A stretch of 64,000 nt of DNA from Stappia indica (GCF_009789575.1 NZ_CP046908.1:682001-746000); one strand, 5' to 3'. Positions 18,326-26,597 are shown, counted from the first letter of the stretch. Numbers and translations: made by a program. The notes: generated from the letters alone by a model not told the origin.

Positions 18326-18535
18326 TCGCGCAAGCCAGGACAACCACATCCGGCCGGCGGGGGCGCGCGCTCCCGCCGGCCTCCTTGTTCGCACAGGCAA
18401 ATCCTGACGCTACGACAACCTGCAATCGGCCTTCCCGAGACTTGACACCCCCAGCGTTCTCGCGCCCCATCGCCTTACGGTTGCAGGGGCGGGAATCGGC
18501 CCTGCGAGAGCCGGAAGAAAAAATGGGAGGCTGTC

Positions 18536-19846
18536 ATGTTGCGTGCGCTTTCACGTCCCGCCGTCGTTCTGATGGATCGCTATCTGCCCGATCCTTTCAT
18601 CTTCGTGCTGCTGCTGACCATCGTCGCGGCCGCGGCCGCCATGCTGTTCGAGGGTGCCGGCCCGATGGCCGTCGTCCAGATGTGGGGCGACGGGTTCTGG
18701 GGCCTTCTTTCGTTCTCCATGCAGATGCTGCTGATCCTGGTGACCGGCTACATCCTCGCCTCTTCGCCGCCGGTGAAGAAGTTCCTGGCGCTGCTGGCCG
18801 GCCTCGCCGGCTCGCCCGGCTCCGCCATCGTGCTGGTCTCGGTGGTCTCGCTCATCGCGTCCTGGGTCAACTGGGGCTTCGGCCTCGTCGTCGGCGCGCT
18901 GTTCGCCCGCGAGCTTGCACGCCAGATCCGCGTCGACTACCGCCTGCTGATCGCCGCCGCCTATTCCGGCTTCGTGATCTGGCACGGCGGCCTTGCCGGC
19001 TCGATCCCGCTGACCATCGCCACGGCCGGCCACTTCACCGAGGCGCAGATCGGCGTCATCGGCACCGGCGAGACGATCTTCGCCAGCTTCAACCTGATCA
19101 TCGTCGCCATCCTGTTCGTGGTCATTCCGCTGGTGAACTGGCTGATGGTGCCGCGCGAGGACGAAAGCGTCTATGTCACGCGCGAACAGCTGGGCGACGA
19201 CGAGCGCGAGACGTTCGTGCCGACCCGCCCGGCCGAGCACTTGGAAAACAGCCGGTTGCTGATGTGGGTGGTCGGCCTTGCCGGCCTCGTCTTCCTGGCG
19301 CACTACTTCTTCGTGCGCGGCGCCGGGCTGAACCTCAACATCGTCAACTTCCTGTTCCTGATGCTGGGCATCGTGCTGCACGGCACCGCCCGCAACCTGC
19401 TCGATGCGCTGCAGGAAGCGGTGAAGGGCGGCGCCGGCATCGTCATCCAGTTCCCGTTCTATGCGGGCATCATGGCGATCATGACCCAGTCGGGCCTGGC
19501 GCAGAGCATGTCGGAGTGGTTCGTCTCGATCTCCTCCGCCGCCACCCTGCCCTTCTGGACCTTCATCAGCGCCGGCATCGTCAACCTGTTCGTGCCCTCG
19601 GGCGGCGGCCAGTGGGCGGTGCAGGCGCCGGTGATGCTGCCGGCGGCCGAGGCGCTCGGCGCCGATATCGCCCGCGTTGCCATGGCGGTCGCCTGGGGCG
19701 ATGCCTGGACCAACCTGCTGCAACCGTTCTGGGCCCTGCCCATGCTCGGCATCGCCGGGTTGAAGGCCAAGGACATCATGGGCTTCTGCCTGATCCACCT
19801 GGTCATCACCGGCGTTATCATCGGGACGCTGCTGGTCGTCCTGTAA
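18536..19846 (+). CDS. atoE: Short-chain fatty acid transporter, AtoE family
   Basis: 436 residues, at least ten hydrophobic segments. Family features are LMDRYLPDPFIFVLLLTI near the start, LASSPPVKKFLALLAGLA, WVNWGFGLVVGALFARELAR, AYSGFVIWHGGLAGSIPLTIAT and FISAGIVNLFVPSGGGQWAVQ. It likely imports short-chain fatty acids such as acetoacetate or butyrate across the inner membrane. The ATG at 18536 is preceded by GGGAGG. No acetoacetate CoA-transferase genes flank it; the gene stands alone with its own terminator. Confidence 0.94.
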   Translation: MLRALSRPAVVLMDRYLPDPFIFVLLLTIVAAAAAMLFEGAGPMAVVQMWGDGFWGLLSFSMQMLLILVTGYILASSPPVKKFLALLAGLAGSPGSAIVLVSVVSLIASWVNWGFGLVVGALFARELARQIRVDYRLLIAAAYSGFVIWHGGLAGSIPLTIATAGHFTEAQIGVIGTGETIFASFNLIIVAILFVVIPLVNWLMVPREDESVYVTREQLGDDERETFVPTRPAEHLENSRLLMWVVGLAGLVFLAHYFFVRGAGLNLNIVNFLFLMLGIVLHGTARNLLDALQEAVKGGAGIVIQFPFYAGIMAIMTQSGLAQSMSEWFVSISSAATLPFWTFISAGIVNLFVPSGGGQWAVQAPVMLPAAEALGADIARVAMAVAWGDAWTNLLQPFWALPMLGIAGLKAKDIMGFCLIHLVITGVIIGTLLVVL

Positions 19847-19867
19847 GGACGGCCCGCCCGCCGCATG

Positions 19868-19901
19868 CCGGCCGGACCGACGACGGGCCCGGCCGGTTTT
19901 T
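19868..19901 (+). terminator. Rho-independent terminator after atoE
   Basis: CCGGCCGG (19868-19875) pairs with CCGGCCGG (19889-19896), followed by TTTTT. It separates atoE from the VOC gene. Confidence 0.8.
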
Positions 19902-19929
19902 CGCAAGTGAACCAGTGAGGGAGGAAGAC

Positions 19930-20322
19930 ATGCTCAGCCATGTGATGGTGGGAACCAACGACATCGAGCGCGCCAAGCGCTTCTACGACGCGGTGCTGGG
20001 GCTCTTGGGCGCCGGCGAGCCGGTGCGCAACCAGAACGCCTCGGGCCAGACCCGCCTGTTCTACCGCCACGACGGCAGCACCTTCGCCGTCACCGAGCCG
20101 GTCGACGGCCAGGAGGCGGTGCCCGCCAACGGCGGCACCATCGGCTTCAAGTGCAATTCGCCGGAACAGGTGCAGGAGTTCCACGACGTCGCGGTGGCCC
20201 ATGGCGGCACCTCGGTCGAAGGCGCGCCCGGCCCGCGCAACGGCCCCACGGGCACGCTCCATCTCGGCTATGTGCGCGACCCGGACGGCAACAAGCTCTG
20301 CGCCATCCACCGCCCGGCCTGA
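19930..20322 (+). CDS. VOC-superfamily (glyoxalase/bleomycin-resistance fold) protein
   Basis: 130 residues starting MLSHVMVGTNDIERAKRFYD, with a second half-motif HLGYVRDPDGNKLCAIHRP at the end. These give the paired beta-alpha-beta-beta-beta modules of the vicinal-oxygen-chelate fold, with His4 and the C-terminal Glu/His region as possible metal ligands. The ATG follows AGGGAGGAAGAC, a strong ribosome site. Substrate unknown; single gene. Confidence 0.93.
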   Translation: MLSHVMVGTNDIERAKRFYDAVLGLLGAGEPVRNQNASGQTRLFYRHDGSTFAVTEPVDGQEAVPANGGTIGFKCNSPEQVQEFHDVAVAHGGTSVEGAPGPRNGPTGTLHLGYVRDPDGNKLCAIHRPA

Positions 20323-20333
20323 CATGACGACAA

Positions 20334-20361
20334 CCCCCGCCGGCGCCAACGGCGGCGGGGG
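20334..20361 (+). terminator. GC-rich hairpin after the VOC gene
   Basis: CCCCCGCCG (20334-20342) pairs with CGGCGGGGG (20353-20361). No T-run follows. It marks the end of GC-rich core sequence before the AT-rich small-protein pair. Confidence 0.6.
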
Positions 20362-20434
20362 ATGGCAAGGCGGATACGGTAATCTTGCGCCTGCTGTCAC
20401 GCGCCGCGCCGAGGATAAAACAAAAATAGGCGCC

Positions 20435-20695
20435 ATGAACGATCTTGCAATGATATTCTTTGATGTCGCCTCTTTCTTTCTCAAAGTGATCATCACTCTC
20501 TTCGGTGCGATCCTGATGATACTTCTCGATTTCAGGAGATATAAAAAGAGGTATGGGAAAAGAACATTCTTTCAGTACAGCCTTCGCCTGGCTCGTGCTG
20601 AAATGGAAGCTGAAGACCCTCCTCTTCAACATGCGGCCAAAACAACTCTTGTTGCCGTTTGGTTTCTTGTTTTTTCAATGTACTTTCTGGGCTAA
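20435..20695 (+). CDS. Small membrane protein of unknown family, paralogue 1
   Basis: 86 residues. A strongly hydrophobic N-terminal helix (residues ~5-31, MIFFDVASFFLKVIITLFGA...) is followed by a basic motif DFRRYKKRYGKRTFFQYSLR (32-51), an acidic segment AEMEAEDPP and a second hydrophobic C-terminal helix (71-85). The following gene encodes the same plan with the same motif. Base composition is clearly more AT-rich than the neighbours, suggesting acquisition. No known family is recognised. Likely a two-pass inner-membrane peptide with a cytoplasmic basic loop. The ribosome site is weak, so the start is less certain than the frame. Confidence 0.72.
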   Translation: MNDLAMIFFDVASFFLKVIITLFGAILMILLDFRRYKKRYGKRTFFQYSLRLARAEMEAEDPPLQHAAKTTLVAVWFLVFSMYFLG

Positions 20696-20808
20696 ACTGG
20701 CGCGCAGCGAAGCTCATGCAAAGCTTGAGAGGAAGTTTCCGAGCTAGAAAACGATCGATTATGCCGCATCCATGACAAATTTAACCCAGACTCATCGAGA
20801 TATATTTA

Positions 20809-21054
20809 ATGATATACATTAATATTTTTGTATTTTTATTAAAGATTTTTATAATTTTCCTTGCCGCAATCGTATTAATATTTATCGACTTCAGAAGGTT
20901 TAAAGCAAAATACGGAAAGCGGACGTTTTTCCAGTATCACTTTCGCTATGGTCGCTCTGAAACAGAAACCGAAGATCCAACTCCGTTGTTCATGCTCAAA
21001 ACAGCAGGCATGCTTGTTTGGATGGGCTATTTCACGCTGTTATTTTTTGCATAA
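20809..21054 (+). CDS. Small membrane protein of unknown family, paralogue 2
   Basis: 81 residues, same architecture as the gene 114 bases upstream: N-terminal hydrophobic helix (residues 1-26), motif DFRRFKAKYGKRTFFQYHFR (27-46), acidic stretch ETETEDPTP and a C-terminal hydrophobic helix (63-81). Identity is concentrated in the DFRR[YF]K..YGKRTFFQY core, so the pair arose by tandem duplication and has diverged elsewhere. The sequence is AT-rich (many ATT, TTT and ATA codons), unlike flanking genes. Function unknown. Confidence 0.75.
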   Translation: MIYINIFVFLLKIFIIFLAAIVLIFIDFRRFKAKYGKRTFFQYHFRYGRSETETEDPTPLFMLKTAGMLVWMGYFTLLFFA

Positions 21055-21191
21055 GCCGGAGCGCAGCAGAGCGCGCAAAGCCGAAGGCAGTCTCTTCGCC
21101 ATTCCCCGTCCCGCCGTCGATGACGAAGGCCGCGAGATCGGCCACCTCCGCCGGCTTTCCTAAAGGCCGAGGCCCTCTCGATCCATGGCGC

Positions 21192-21220
21192 TTGACATTG
21201 ATTAGGCGCCATATTATCAG
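21192..21220 (+). promoter_or_regulatory. Candidate promoter of the marR operon
   Basis: TTGACA (21192-21197) is followed after 17 bases by TATCAG (21215-21220), 8 bases before the ATG at 21228; TATTAT at 21212 is an alternative -10 with a short spacer. The message would be nearly leaderless. Confidence 0.4.
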
Positions 21221-21227
21221 CCGCCAC

Positions 21228-21758
21228 ATGACAAAGATGCTGGAACAAAAACACCTGGCGCTGCTGGAGGAAGCAGAGCGCCGGGCGGTCGCGCCCACGC
21301 ACAACATCCGTGCGTGTTTCGAACTGTTGGCGCTGACCGGTGCCATCGACCGCGATTGTGCCGTGCGCCTCGCGCGGCACCGCCTGTCCGAAGGCAAGTT
21401 CGTGCTGCTGTTCCTCCTGCACGACAAGCCCGACGGGCTGTCGCCGCATGAACTGGCCGAACATGCGGGCGTGACGCGGGCGACGATCACCGGGCTTCTC
21501 GACGGCCTGGAACGCGACGGGTTCATCGTCCGGCGCAGCGGTCTCGACGACCGGCGCAAGATCGCCGTCTCGCTGACACGGCTCGGACGCGAGACCGCCC
21601 GCGACCTGTTCACCGAACATGCCGACTGGGTCGCGTCGCTGTTCCAGGGCTTCACCGATGACGACCGCAAGACGCTGAACGCGCTGCTGCAACGCATCTG
21701 GCAAAACCTGGAAGCCAACGCGCGCAAGGCTGGCCCGGAGAAGGACGCGCGCACATGA
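21228..21758 (+). CDS. MarR-family transcriptional regulator
   Basis: 176 residues. Winged HTH with LSEGKFVLLFLLHDKPDGLSPHELAEHAGVTRATITGLLD, split here into helix 2/3, recognition helix VTRATITGLLDGLERDGF and wing IVRRSGLDDRRKIAVSLT. Flanking helices (residues ~5-50 and 125-165) would form the dimer interface. Its stop overlaps the next start (ATGA), so it probably controls the alkylation-repair-like gene behind it. Inducer unknown. ATG 21228 or 21237 are both possible. Confidence 0.93.
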   Translation: MTKMLEQKHLALLEEAERRAVAPTHNIRACFELLALTGAIDRDCAVRLARHRLSEGKFVLLFLLHDKPDGLSPHELAEHAGVTRATITGLLDGLERDGFIVRRSGLDDRRKIAVSLTRLGRETARDLFTEHADWVASLFQGFTDDDRKTLNALLQRIWQNLEANARKAGPEKDART

Positions 21759-22531
21759 GCGCGGTAAAGGCCACCGGGCGCGGCATCAAGGACATCGATC
21801 CGGATCGCCTCGCCCGCCTCAATGCCGGCGAGATCGAAGCCGCAACGCTGACCGAATGTCTGGCGGTCGATTTCGCCGTCTTGATGCGCCATGTCCTGCC
21901 GGAGATCGGAGCGGACGCGCTCGGTGAAATGGAGCGCGGCGCCGCGACGGGCATCTCGAAGCGCATGTCGCTCGCGGCGCGCGTGATCGGGGAAGAGCTC
22001 GGCTCTGCCGCCCTCAACCGACTTGCACACCATCGGTCGGACACCGCGCGCGGCTGGGCCTGCTTCGTGATCGGCGCGGCCGAGATGCCGCTTGCCGAAA
22101 GGCTCGCGGCCATCCTCCCCTATGCGGACGACCCGCATTTCGGCGTGCGGGAGTGGTCCTGGATGGCGGTTCGCCCGCATCTGGCCGCAGACCTTGCCAG
22201 CGCCATCGCGCTGCTCGGAGAATGGACCGCGGCCCCTTCCGAGCGTCTCCGCCGTTTCGCATCGGAAGCGATCCGGCCGCGCGGCGTGTGGTGCGCCCAT
22301 ATCGGCGCGCTCCGGGCAGAGCCCGAGCTGGCGCTTCCGGTTCTCGAGCCGCTTCGCGCGGACCCCGCCGCCTATGTGCAGAACTCGGTCGGCAACTGGC
22401 TGAACGATGCCGGCAAGGACCGGCCCGACTGGGTCAAGGCCCTGTGCGCCCGCTGGTCCGCCGAAAGCCCGACACAGGAGACGGCGCGCATCTGCAAGCG
22501 CGCCCTTCGCTCGATTTCCCCTGCCCCCTGA
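21755..22531 (+). CDS. DNA alkylation repair-like HEAT-repeat protein
   Basis: 258 residues of consecutive helical hairpins. The segment RFASEAIRPRGVWCAH and the block YVQNSVGNWLNDAGKDRPDWV are characteristic of the AlkD-like/HEAT-repeat DNA alkylation repair family. AlkD-type enzymes excise N3- or N7-alkylpurines without base flipping. The catalytic residues cannot be checked without alignment, so the label is by family. ATGA overlap with marR upstream; a small conserved gene follows after 23 bases. Confidence 0.85.
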   Translation: MSAVKATGRGIKDIDPDRLARLNAGEIEAATLTECLAVDFAVLMRHVLPEIGADALGEMERGAATGISKRMSLAARVIGEELGSAALNRLAHHRSDTARGWACFVIGAAEMPLAERLAAILPYADDPHFGVREWSWMAVRPHLAADLASAIALLGEWTAAPSERLRRFASEAIRPRGVWCAHIGALRAEPELALPVLEPLRADPAAYVQNSVGNWLNDAGKDRPDWVKALCARWSAESPTQETARICKRALRSISPAP

Positions 22532-22554
22532 CACAGAAACGGACGCAATCCATC

Positions 22555-22902
22555 GTGACCCACTATCTCGCCGAACTCTACACGCCGAAGCCCGCCTGGC
22601 TGGCGCTGACCGAGACCGAACGCCAGCAGTTCTTCGCCGCCATCGGCTCCGCCATGCCGGCCTTGTCGGCCCTCGGCGTGGAGGCTCTCGCGCTCGGCAA
22701 GGTCGACCGGACCAAGGCGCACGCCGCGCCGCAGACATTCTTTGCGGTGTGGCGCTGCCCGGACGACGCGGCGCTCGGTGCGCTCATTGACGGCATCGCG
22801 CAATCGGACTGGCACGACTATTTCGAGACGATCAACGCCGGCGGAGAGGCAACCGACTTTCCCGGCCACCTCGCCCAGCTGGTCGAAACCGCCCGGCGCT
22901 AG
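22555..22902 (+). CDS. Small conserved protein, possibly DUF6616
   Basis: 115 residues from a GTG start. Begins MTHYLAELYTPKPAWLALTE, with a ferredoxin-like alternation of strands and helices and a C-terminal DWHDYFETINAGGEA segment. It resembles small uncharacterised proteins (DUF6616) related to dimeric alpha-beta barrels. It is the third gene of the marR operon by spacing. No catalytic residues stand out and function is unknown. Confidence 0.75.
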   Translation: MTHYLAELYTPKPAWLALTETERQQFFAAIGSAMPALSALGVEALALGKVDRTKAHAAPQTFFAVWRCPDDAALGALIDGIAQSDWHDYFETINAGGEATDFPGHLAQLVETARR

Positions 22903-22978
22903 TCACGGGCGTGATTGGTGGCGGAGGCGCGCGCCAGCGGGCGGTTTACTCCGCCACCCAGCCGGGCAATATCGCGGC

Positions 22979-23194
22979 ATGAAAACCGTTTGCCTGTTTC
23001 TGGCCAGCGCGGCCTTCGCCTATCTCTACTACGAGCGCTTCTGGCGCTGGCGAGACTGCATCGAGGCGTCGGCCTCGAGCTGCCGCACTGAGGACGGCAG
23101 CAACCTCACCAGCGGCGGACAGCTTTGGGGCATCATCGCGGCCGTGTTTTTGCTGCTCGCCCTGCGCTCCCTTGTGAAAGCGCGAAAGCACTAG
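22979..23194 (+). CDS. Small two-helix membrane protein ending in a MITE
   Basis: 71 residues: an N-terminal helix TVCLFLASAAFAYLYYERF, a short periplasmic-type loop with two Cys (WRDCIEASASSCRTEDGS) and a second helix LWGIIAAVFLLLALRSLV, then KARKH. The stop codon TAG lies inside the terminal CTAG of the inserted MITE (23191), so the insertion either just missed or shortened the original C-terminus. No clear ribosome site. Function unknown. Confidence 0.6.
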   Translation: MKTVCLFLASAAFAYLYYERFWRWRDCIEASASSCRTEDGSNLTSGGQLWGIIAAVFLLLALRSLVKARKH

Positions 23195-23460
23195 GTCGTG
23201 AACTCATAATTGTGCCGGAAACGGCGTCTGGCCCGGCAATGATATGCCAGGAGGAGCGTGATGGCCGGGGCAGGTCCCCCGGCCGAGCGATCCGACGCCG
23301 CAGATCGAAGTCGGGCCGACGCCCTTCGGGTCTGGGCGAACCTGCCGGCAACAGCGTCGCAAGACCTTGAAAACCGGACGGTTTCCTGCGGACTTGCTCC
23401 TTGTATCCGATCAGGTTCGCGCAGACCGTTTCTCGCCAGAATTATGAGTTCACGACCTAG
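23191..23460. mobile_element. MITE-like element, copy 1 (inverted relative to copy 2)
   Basis: A 270-bp non-coding element with ~21-bp terminal inverted repeats: CTAGGTCGTGAACTCATAAT at the left and ATTATGAGTTCACGACCTAG at the right, bounded on both sides by CTAG. Its reverse complement matches 28596-28866 along the whole length (e.g. CGGATACAAGGAGCAAG, GACGCTGTTGCCGGC, GATCTGCGGCGTCGGATCGC). It encodes no transposase. A YTAR-type duplicated target (CTAG) fits mobilisation by an IS5-family transposase from elsewhere; this is inference. Confidence 0.9.
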
Positions 23461-23521
23461 ACCCCTTTTCGGCCAATTCGAAGTCCATTCTGCAGCAAGC
23501 GGCTTTCCGGCCTCCTGCCCG

Positions 23522-24304
23522 CTAGACGGTGGGCACCGTGCCGCCGTCGATGACGAACTCCGTGCCGGTCACCGCGCCTGCGCGCGGGGAGGCGACGAAG
23601 GCCACCAGGTCGGCGACCTCCGCCGGCCTTGCCGGACGGCCGAGCGGGATGCCGCCGAGCGCGTCCATGACGATCTTCTTGCCGCCCTCGTAGTCGGTGC
23701 CGGCCTGCTCGGCCAGGCGCTCGGCCATCGCGGCCGCCGCCTCCGTCTCCACCCAGCCCGGCGACACCCGCACCACCCGCACCCCGTGCCGCGCCACCTC
23801 CTTGGAAAGGCTCTTGCTGTAGGTGGAGAGGGCCGCCTTGGCGGCGGCATAGGCGGTGGTGGAGTCGGGAAGCGGCAAGCGGTTCTGGATCGAGGTGATG
23901 TGCACGACCGCGCCGGACCCTTGCGCGATCATGCCGGGCACGAGCGCACGGTCGAGCCGCACCGCCGACATCAGGTTCCAGTCGAGCTCCCGGGACCACT
24001 GCGCATCGTCCAGCGCGGCGAAGCCGCCGCCCGGCGCCGACGACCCGCCGACCACATGCACGACGATGTCGACGCCGCCGAGGTGATCGAGAACGCCGGC
24101 GGCGGCCGCGGCGCAGCCCTCCGGCGTGGTCAGGTCCGCGGCGACGAAATGGACGCCCTCCGCTGGATCGGCGGGAATGCTGCGGGCTGTCGTCACCACG
24201 CGCGCGCCGGCATCGCGCAGCCGTGCCACCACCGCCGCGCCGATGCCCTTGGTGCCGCCCGTCACGAGCGCGCGCTTGCCCTCAAGGCCGAGATCGAAGC
24301 TCAT
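23522..24304 (-). CDS. Short-chain dehydrogenase/reductase (SDR)
   Basis: 260 residues, classical SDR. Cofactor motif TGGTKGIG (residues ~15-22) with NADP(H)-type surroundings, [10 protein letters not shown] in place of the NNAG loop, catalytic Ser in [13 protein letters not shown] and YAAAKAAL with catalytic Tyr and Lys, ending with [11 protein letters not shown]. The VVGG replacement places it in a divergent SDR subgroup annotated simply as oxidoreductases. It overlaps the upstream SnoaL-like gene by 4 bases (ATGA), and the pair is divergent from an HxlR regulator. Confidence 0.95.
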   Translation of the reverse strand: MSFDLGLEGKRALVTGGTKGIGAAVVARLRDAGARVVTTARSIPADPAEGVHFVAADLTTPEGCAAAAAGVLDHLGGVDIVVHVVGGSSAPGGGFAALDDAQWSRELDWNLMSAVRLDRALVPGMIAQGSGAVVHITSIQNRLPLPDSTTAYAAAKAALSTYSKSLSKEVARHGVRVVRVSPGWVETEAAAAMAERLAEQAGTDYEGGKKIVMDALGGIPLGRPARPAEVADLVAFVASPRAGAVTGTEFVIDGGTVPTV

Positions 24305-24627
24305 GCGGTGATCTCCAGCTGGGCAATCTGCTCGCCCTCCAGCACGAAGGCGTAGCGCAGATCGACCGGGCTGCCGGGGAAGTTTCCCGCAACATGCGCG
24401 CGGACGACGATGGCGCCCGCCGCCTCGTCCACCGCGAAAGGCTCGGTCGTGTAGCTGAACTTGCCGGAGGCTTCCGTCTTCCATCGGCGGATGGCCTCCC
24501 GGCCCGTATGGGTCTGGCGCTCGTCCGTGACGACCGCGTCCTCAGTAAAGCAGCGGGCGACGGCATCGCCATCGCCCTGGTCGGCGGCGAAATAGGCCGC
24601 GATGGGGGCTGGCAGGGAAACGGGCAT
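24301..24627 (-). CDS. SnoaL/NTF2-like protein
   Basis: 108 residues with the cone-shaped NTF2 fold pattern: [20 protein letters not shown], then [18 protein letters not shown], and C-terminal strands [10 protein letters not shown] and [16 protein letters not shown]. Members are polyketide-cyclase-like or small-molecule-binding enzymes. Cotranscribed with the SDR; likely partners in modifying one small substrate. Confidence 0.92.
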   Translation of the reverse strand: MPVSLPAPIAAYFAADQGDGDAVARCFTEDAVVTDERQTHTGREAIRRWKTEASGKFSYTTEPFAVDEAAGAIVVRAHVAGNFPGSPVDLRYAFVLEGEQIAQLEITA

Positions 24628-24682
24628 GGCAGGATCTCCGATTTGCGTTGTCTCGACCCTGAGATTGCCCTAGCCTGACCAA

Positions 24683-25078
24683 ATGACAAGAACCGACGAA
24701 AAAGTAAGGTACTTACCTGAAAGTAAGCCCGTGCACTACACGCGGGAGACGGCCGCCGAAGGCGTTGAAAACGTGCTGAAGCTGCTGGAGGGCCGGTGGA
24801 AGCTGATCATCCTGTTCCACCTGTTCGGCGGCAACGTCATGCGGTTTTCCGACCTCGAGCGGGCGATCCCGGCCGTCTCGCAGAAGATGCTGATCCAGCA
24901 GCTTCGCCAGATGGAAGGCGACGGCATCGTCCGCCGCATCGTGCACCATCAGGTGCCGCCGAAGGTGGAATACTGCCTGACGGAGTGGGGGCAGGCCCTG
25001 TGCCCGGCGCTCGATGCCCTGTTGACATGGGCCGCCCAGCGCGAGGCCATGAGCCCGCCGGGCGGTTCGGCGGAGTGA
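24683..25078 (+). CDS. HxlR-family transcriptional regulator
   Basis: 131 residues as drawn. The conserved HxlR core begins at NVLKLLEGRWKLIILFHLF, continues with RFSDLERAIPAVSQKMLIQQLRQ (recognition helix) and the wing RIVHHQVPPKVEYCLTEWG. A GTG at 24732 (MHYTRETAAEG) would give 115 residues, closer to the family norm, and would place the inverted repeat at 24704-24728 upstream of the gene, so that start is a serious alternative. It is divergent from the SnoaL/SDR operon and probably regulates it. Confidence 0.93.
   Translation: MTRTDEKVRYLPESKPVHYTRETAAEGVENVLKLLEGRWKLIILFHLFGGNVMRFSDLERAIPAVSQKMLIQQLRQMEGDGIVRRIVHHQVPPKVEYCLTEWGQALCPALDALLTWAAQREAMSPPGGSAE
24704..24728. promoter_or_regulatory. 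Candidate HxlR operator
   Basis: GTAAG-gta-CTTAC (24704-24716) is a perfect dyad, with a further GTAAG half-site at 24724-24728. GTAAGTAC-like dyads are common targets of HxlR proteins. It lies just inside the annotated 5' end of the regulator and ~77 bases from the divergent SnoaL start. Confidence 0.6.
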
Positions 25079-25262
25079 CCAAGGCATCGGCCGCCCGTTA
25101 GCCCGCACCGTTAGCCCGCGCCGGGAGCCCGCAAAAGGGACGCGCAAAAAGGGCCTTTCAGCCCGCGAATCCCGCCTGTTCCCGCGCGTTGTGCAAATTG
25201 CTGCTGGAAACTGCAGATCGGCCTATTGCCAAACGCTCGCAAATCCTTGAAAAGGTCGCCAC

Positions 25263-25352
25263 GGAGAGGTGGCCGAGTGGTCGAAGGCGCTCCCCTGCTA
25301 AGGGAGTATACCGGAGACGGTATCGAGGGTTCGAATCCCTTCCTCTCCGCCA
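25263..25352 (+). tRNA. tRNA-Ser (anticodon GCT)
   Basis: Acceptor stem GGAGAGG pairs with CCTCTCC (25342-25348). The D-arm is GGCCGAGTGG, the anticodon stem-loop is CTCCC-CTGCTAA-GGGAG with anticodon GCT, a long class II variable arm follows (TATACCGGAGACGGTATC), then the T-arm GGGTTCGAATCCC. Discriminator G and an encoded CCA close the gene. It decodes AGC/AGU serine codons. Confidence 0.98.
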
Positions 25353-25632
25353 TCCTTTCGCTCACGGCAGTTTCGCTGCGCTCCGCGCCTCCGCGGGGGC
25401 GCCCTTACAGGCGGTCGCGCGCTTGCGCTCCTGGCTCCGAGCTCGAAACGTCTTACCGAACTCTCCGCCACTTTCTGACTTCGCGCTGCCGCCCTTCGGG
25501 CTTCGCTCCAGTCGGGACCTCGCATAAGCTCGCAAGGCCCCGCCACACAACGCCAATTTCCCTCTACAGCGCGATATTGCCGCCGATCACCGTCTCGCCA
25601 CCAGGCGACGCTGAGAACCGCGCGATTGCGCC
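25353..25632. other. Spacer after tRNA-Ser, no gene
   Basis: 280 bases without a supported gene. Frames antisense to the tRNA run through it and encode the familiar tRNA-antisense peptide EGIRTLDTVSGI, so they are artefacts. The segment near 25565-25603 read on the minus strand gives GGETVIGGNIAL followed by a stop, which looks like the tail of a lost gene; this is weak. Confidence 0.5.
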
Positions 25633-26547
25633 TCATGCGGCCCGCAGTCTCGCAGCGAAAGCGCCGGGCGATGTTCCGACATGCCGCGAAAAGGCCATGC
25701 TGAAAGAACTCACCGAACCGTAGCCGACACGCCGCGCGAGCTCGGCAATCGCGATATTGCCCCTCACCAGCATGTCCTTGGCGACTGCCATCCGCCAGGC
25801 CGCGACATATTCCATGGGCGCTGATCCGACCTCGCCGCGAAAGCGGTCGAAGAAGGTGGAGCGCGACATGCCCGCCGCAGAGGCCAGGCCTTGAACAGAC
25901 AGGCTTGCGCCGGGGTCTGCATGGATCTGCCGCAACGCCAGGGCCAGTTGGGGATCGGCAAGGCCTCGGAGCAAACCGGGTTCCACAGTCGTGCTTTCGG
26001 CGGAGCGCAAAGCCTCGACCAGCAACAGTTCCAAAAGCCGCCCGAGAACCATGTCGCGCGCCGCCCGATCGCTTTGCGTCTCTTCCTGGATCATCTGAAC
26101 GAGCGCGATCAAGCGTCCCTGCGCGCGCGCATGGATGACCGCCGGCAGGAGCGAAACGAGCAGTTCCCGGTCAGGCGAGGCAAAGCTGCAGTGGCCCACC
26201 AGGCACTGCACATCGGTCGGTGCGCCCTGTTCGCCCAGGCGGAACATGCCTGGACCGATCTCCAGCGGCAAATGCGAGGCGCCGCTTGGCGGCGGAGTGA
26301 TGCTCGACATCGTGAAATCGAAGACTTCCGGCACCAGCACGAAATCCCCCGGTTCAAGGACAAGCGGCGCACGGTCCCGAATGGTCAGCAGGCATGTGCC
26401 CATCGACATGGCGCAATAGAACGGGTTGGCCATATTCGTGCGCTCGACGCGCCAGCGGCCGCCGCCACTGACCAGCTTCGCGATCGAGGGTTCCGGTTTG
26501 AGCAGCGCCACAACGCTGGCAAGGGGATCGGCGGTCGAAATAGCCAT
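25633..26547 (-). CDS. AraC-family regulator with AraC_N (cupin) domain
   Basis: 304 residues. The N-terminal ~170 residues form a cupin-like ligand domain of the AraC_N type (WRVERTNMANPFYCAMSMGT, PGDFVLVPEVFDFTM, VQCLVGHCSFAS). The C-terminal ~100 residues hold two HTHs (LSVQGLASAAGMSRSTFFDR and IAIAELARRVGYGSVSSFSM) and the end FSRHVGTSPGAFAAR. It is divergent from an SDR plus alpha/beta-hydrolase operon, its probable target. This layout (AraC_N regulator opposite an SDR) is common. The start at 26547 was chosen for the conserved MAISTADPLASVVALL. Confidence 0.95.
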   Translation of the reverse strand: MAISTADPLASVVALLKPEPSIAKLVSGGGRWRVERTNMANPFYCAMSMGTCLLTIRDRAPLVLEPGDFVLVPEVFDFTMSSITPPPSGASHLPLEIGPGMFRLGEQGAPTDVQCLVGHCSFASPDRELLVSLLPAVIHARAQGRLIALVQMIQEETQSDRAARDMVLGRLLELLLVEALRSAESTTVEPGLLRGLADPQLALALRQIHADPGASLSVQGLASAAGMSRSTFFDRFRGEVGSAPMEYVAAWRMAVAKDMLVRGNIAIAELARRVGYGSVSSFSMAFSRHVGTSPGAFAARLRAA

Positions 26548-26551
26548 ATTT

Positions 26552-26597
26552 CGGACTTTTGCTGAAGCATTACGGACTTCTGAATATAGAAAGTCCG
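26552..26597. promoter_or_regulatory. Repeated CGGACTT sites between araC-type gene and SDR
   Basis: CGGACTT occurs at 26552-26558 and 26573-26579, and inverted as AAGTCCG at 26591-26597; the last two form a dyad around CTGAATATAGA. The 97-base divergent spacer is unusually AT-rich for this region, fitting two back-to-back promoters with the AraC-type protein bound between them. Confidence 0.6.

Noticed and set aside
23191-23460. Short frames inside the MITE copies as a transposase
   Set aside because: Too short, present on both strands and without DDE motifs; the element is non-autonomous.
25111-25636. Minus-strand frames across tRNA-Ser containing GFEPSIPSPV- and EGIRTLDTVSGI-like peptides
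   Set aside because: This is the well-known false protein produced by reading the complement of a tRNA-Ser gene.
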